Shown: positions 62,804-64,000 of the stretch, piece by piece
How positions within the stretch are numbered: position 1 is the first letter of the stretch
How the letters are laid out: every line of letters begins with the position of its first letter
DNA from: Lysobacter daejeonensis GH1-9
Lineage (GTDB): Bacteria; Pseudomonadota; Gammaproteobacteria; Xanthomonadales; Xanthomonadaceae
Length of the DNA: 64,000 nucleotides
Direction: 5' to 3'
Assembly: GCF_000768355.1 (NCBI RefSeq)
Contig: NZ_AVPU01000014.1
Location: forward strand, 1-64,000
Notes under the pieces: generated by a model
Database searches by the model: none
What the model was told of the DNA's origin: nothing
What the model saw: only the letters and a program-made list of their open reading frames with translations
Position numbers and translations under genes: made by a program

Positions 62804-63419
62804 CGCCGCGCCACCGCTGCACCACGCGCCAGCCCAGCAACGTGGCCAGAATCACCGCATAGAGCAGCGGTTCGCGGATGTCGGACTTCACTAGCCACCA
62901 GAAGTGCAGCACGGCCAGGATGCCGATGGCGTAGATGGCCTTGTGCAGCCGGGCCCAATGGCGGCCCAACCGGCGGATCGCGGCCTGCGTCGATGTGGCA
63001 GCGAGTGGGAGCAGCAACAGCCACGCCAGGAAGCCCACGGTGATGTAGGGTCGTTTGGCGATCTCTTCGAAGATCTGGGTCCAGTAGCCGCGCAGATCCA
63101 GAACGAGATAGGCCGTCAGGTGCAACGTGGCATACACGAACGTGTACAGGCCCAGCATGCGCCGGAAGCGCAGGAGCACGGTCTGCCCGGTGAGTTGGCG
63201 CAGCGGGGTGATGGCCAGGGTCAGCATCAGCAGGCGCAGCGCCCACAGGCCGAGTCGATGCTCGATCTCCGCGACCGGATCAGCGCCCAAGGCACCGCTG
63301 CCGGTGAGGAACTCCTCGCGGATCTGCATCGCCAGGATGGCCGCAGGCGTCAGCGCCAGCGCATGGACCATCGCCTTGAGCGCCAGGTTGGCCCGGGAGG
63401 AGGGCCGCCACGGTGCCAT
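62772..63419 (-). CDS. msrQ: Heme-binding subunit MsrQ of the periplasmic methionine sulfoxide reductase
   Basis: The 215-aa protein has about six membrane helices and the conserved heme His residues (FVYATLHLTAYLVLD, WARLHKAIYAIGILAVLHFWW). It passes quinol electrons to MsrP to repair oxidised Met in envelope proteins. ATG overlaps the msrP stop (TGATG), so the pair is translationally coupled. Confidence 0.93.
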   Translation of the reverse strand: MAPWRPSSRANLALKAMVHALALTPAAILAMQIREEFLTGSGALGADPVAEIEHRLGLWALRLLMLTLAITPLRQLTGQTVLLRFRRMLGLYTFVYATLHLTAYLVLDLRGYWTQIFEEIAKRPYITVGFLAWLLLLPLAATSTQAAIRRLGRHWARLHKAIYAIGILAVLHFWWLVKSDIREPLLYAVILATLLGWRVVQRWRGVSARQKAAAS

Positions 63420-64000
63420 CAGAACCACTTCCTCAGGTCCATGCCTTTGTACATGCCGGCCACCTGTTCGGCGTAGCCGTTGAACAGCCGCGTGGGGATG
63501 CGCTCGGCGAACAGTTTGCTGGCCGTACCTGCGATCCGCCGCTCTGTCTTCTGGCTCCAGCGCGGATGGTCCACGTTGGGATTGACGTTGGAGAAGAAGC
63601 CGTATTCGTCCGGCTGCAGGTCGTTCCATGCGGTCGGCGGCATCTTCTCGACGAAGCGGATTTCGACGATCGACTTGATGCTCTTGAACCCGTACTTCCA
63701 TGGCACCACCAGCCTCAGCGGCGCGCCGTTCTGTTGCGGCAGCGGCTTGCCGTACAGTCCCGTGGCCAGCAGTGTGAGGGGGTGCATGGCCTCGTCGATG
63801 CGCAGGCCCTCGCGGTAGGGCCAGTCGATGCTGCGGTACACCAGCCCCGGCATCTGCCGTGGGTCGGCCAGCGTGGTGAAAGCCACGTACTTCGCCTTCG
63901 AGGTGGGCTGGAACCGCTTGAGCACTGCAGCCAGCGGTACGCCCAGCCACGGAATCACCATCGACCAGCCTTCCACGCAGCGCAGGCGGTAGACCCGCTC
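63419..64000 (-). CDS. msrP: Molybdopterin-dependent MsrP (protein-methionine-sulfoxide reductase), 3' part
   Basis: The C-terminal 193 residues are present; the 5' part lies beyond the window. The first visible codons give [15 protein letters not shown], with the Cys that ligates Mo in MsrP. Later segments ([25 protein letters not shown]-type, shown in part: [15 protein letters not shown]) match the family. It is followed by msrQ with a 1-nt overlap. Confidence 0.92.
   Translation of the reverse strand, partial: ERVYRLRCVEGWSMVIPWLGVPLAAVLKRFQPTSKAKYVAFTTLADPRQMPGLVYRSIDWPYREGLRIDEAMHPLTLLATGLYGKPLPQQNGAPLRLVVPWKYGFKSIKSIVEIRFVEKMPPTAWNDLQPDEYGFFSNVNPNVDHPRWSQKTERRIAGTASKLFAERIPTRLFNGYAEQVAGMYKGMDLRKWF

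Overview
The window is about 64 kb of GC-rich, gene-dense DNA from a gammaproteobacterium. Gene content points to the Xanthomonadaceae/Lysobacteraceae (Lysobacter, Luteimonas or Pseudoxanthomonas-like): a gum-type GumB/GumC/GumD-like exopolysaccharide core, a manC/galU sugar-nucleotide block, and a phasin/PHA-granule neighbourhood. The genus is an inference; no rRNA or species marker is present.

Region 1 (1-7.2 kb) is housekeeping: the end of a tRNA-Gly, tRNA-Leu(UAA), an MltB-type lytic transglycosylase, an FMN-dependent glutamate-synthase-like protein, tRNA-Val(CAC), a divergent ygiB-ygiC pair, arsC and a CpsB-type PHP tyrosine phosphatase. Region 2 (7.3-34.1 kb) is a Wzx/Wzy-dependent exopolysaccharide or capsule locus. 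It holds export lipoprotein (Wza/GumB), co-polymerase/BY-kinase (Wzc/GumC), a TPR protein, a small secreted protein, two Wzy/ligase-like proteins, a WcaJ/GumD-type initiating transferase, gmd, a flippase, five GT4/GT2 glycosyltransferases, a GumM-like GT26, galE, fcl and manC. Its centre reads as a transferred, serotype-like module. It is interrupted by a decayed galE, an IS3-family remnant and an HNH-nuclease gene. A large beta-propeller protein with three SLH repeats sits near its end.

Region 3 (34.1-40.9 kb) is a lasso-peptide-type RiPP cluster lying between manC and galU: HprK-like kinase, a 57-aa precursor, asparagine-synthetase-like cyclase, NTP_transf_5-type nucleotidyltransferase, B2 transglutaminase-like protease, PqqD-like RRE protein and an ABC exporter. 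The precursor has the textbook leader motif, but its core has no Asp/Glu where a canonical ring would need one. This is the best candidate for an undescribed system here.

Region 4 (41-54 kb) holds galU, a 32-aa membrane protein, a TviB-type UDP-HexNAc dehydrogenase, a UDP-glucuronate-4-epimerase-like gene, a membrane diguanylate cyclase, YedI, an 867-aa protein fusing muramidase, papain-like peptidase and alpha/beta-hydrolase domains, a LOV-GGDEF-EAL protein, a universal stress protein and a TPR-like protein. Region 5 (54-62 kb) is a lipid-storage neighbourhood: TetR regulator, acyl-CoA-binding protein, two-domain fatty-acyl reductase, phasin, patatin, FFLEE-type protein and PHA granule protein. 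The window ends with an FHA protein and msrQ-msrP (msrP cut by the window edge).

The gene set links c-di-GMP signalling (two GGDEF proteins, one with a blue-light-type sensor) to a large polysaccharide locus, with a RiPP cluster embedded in the sugar-nucleotide genes. All family calls come from reading the translations; no database search was run.
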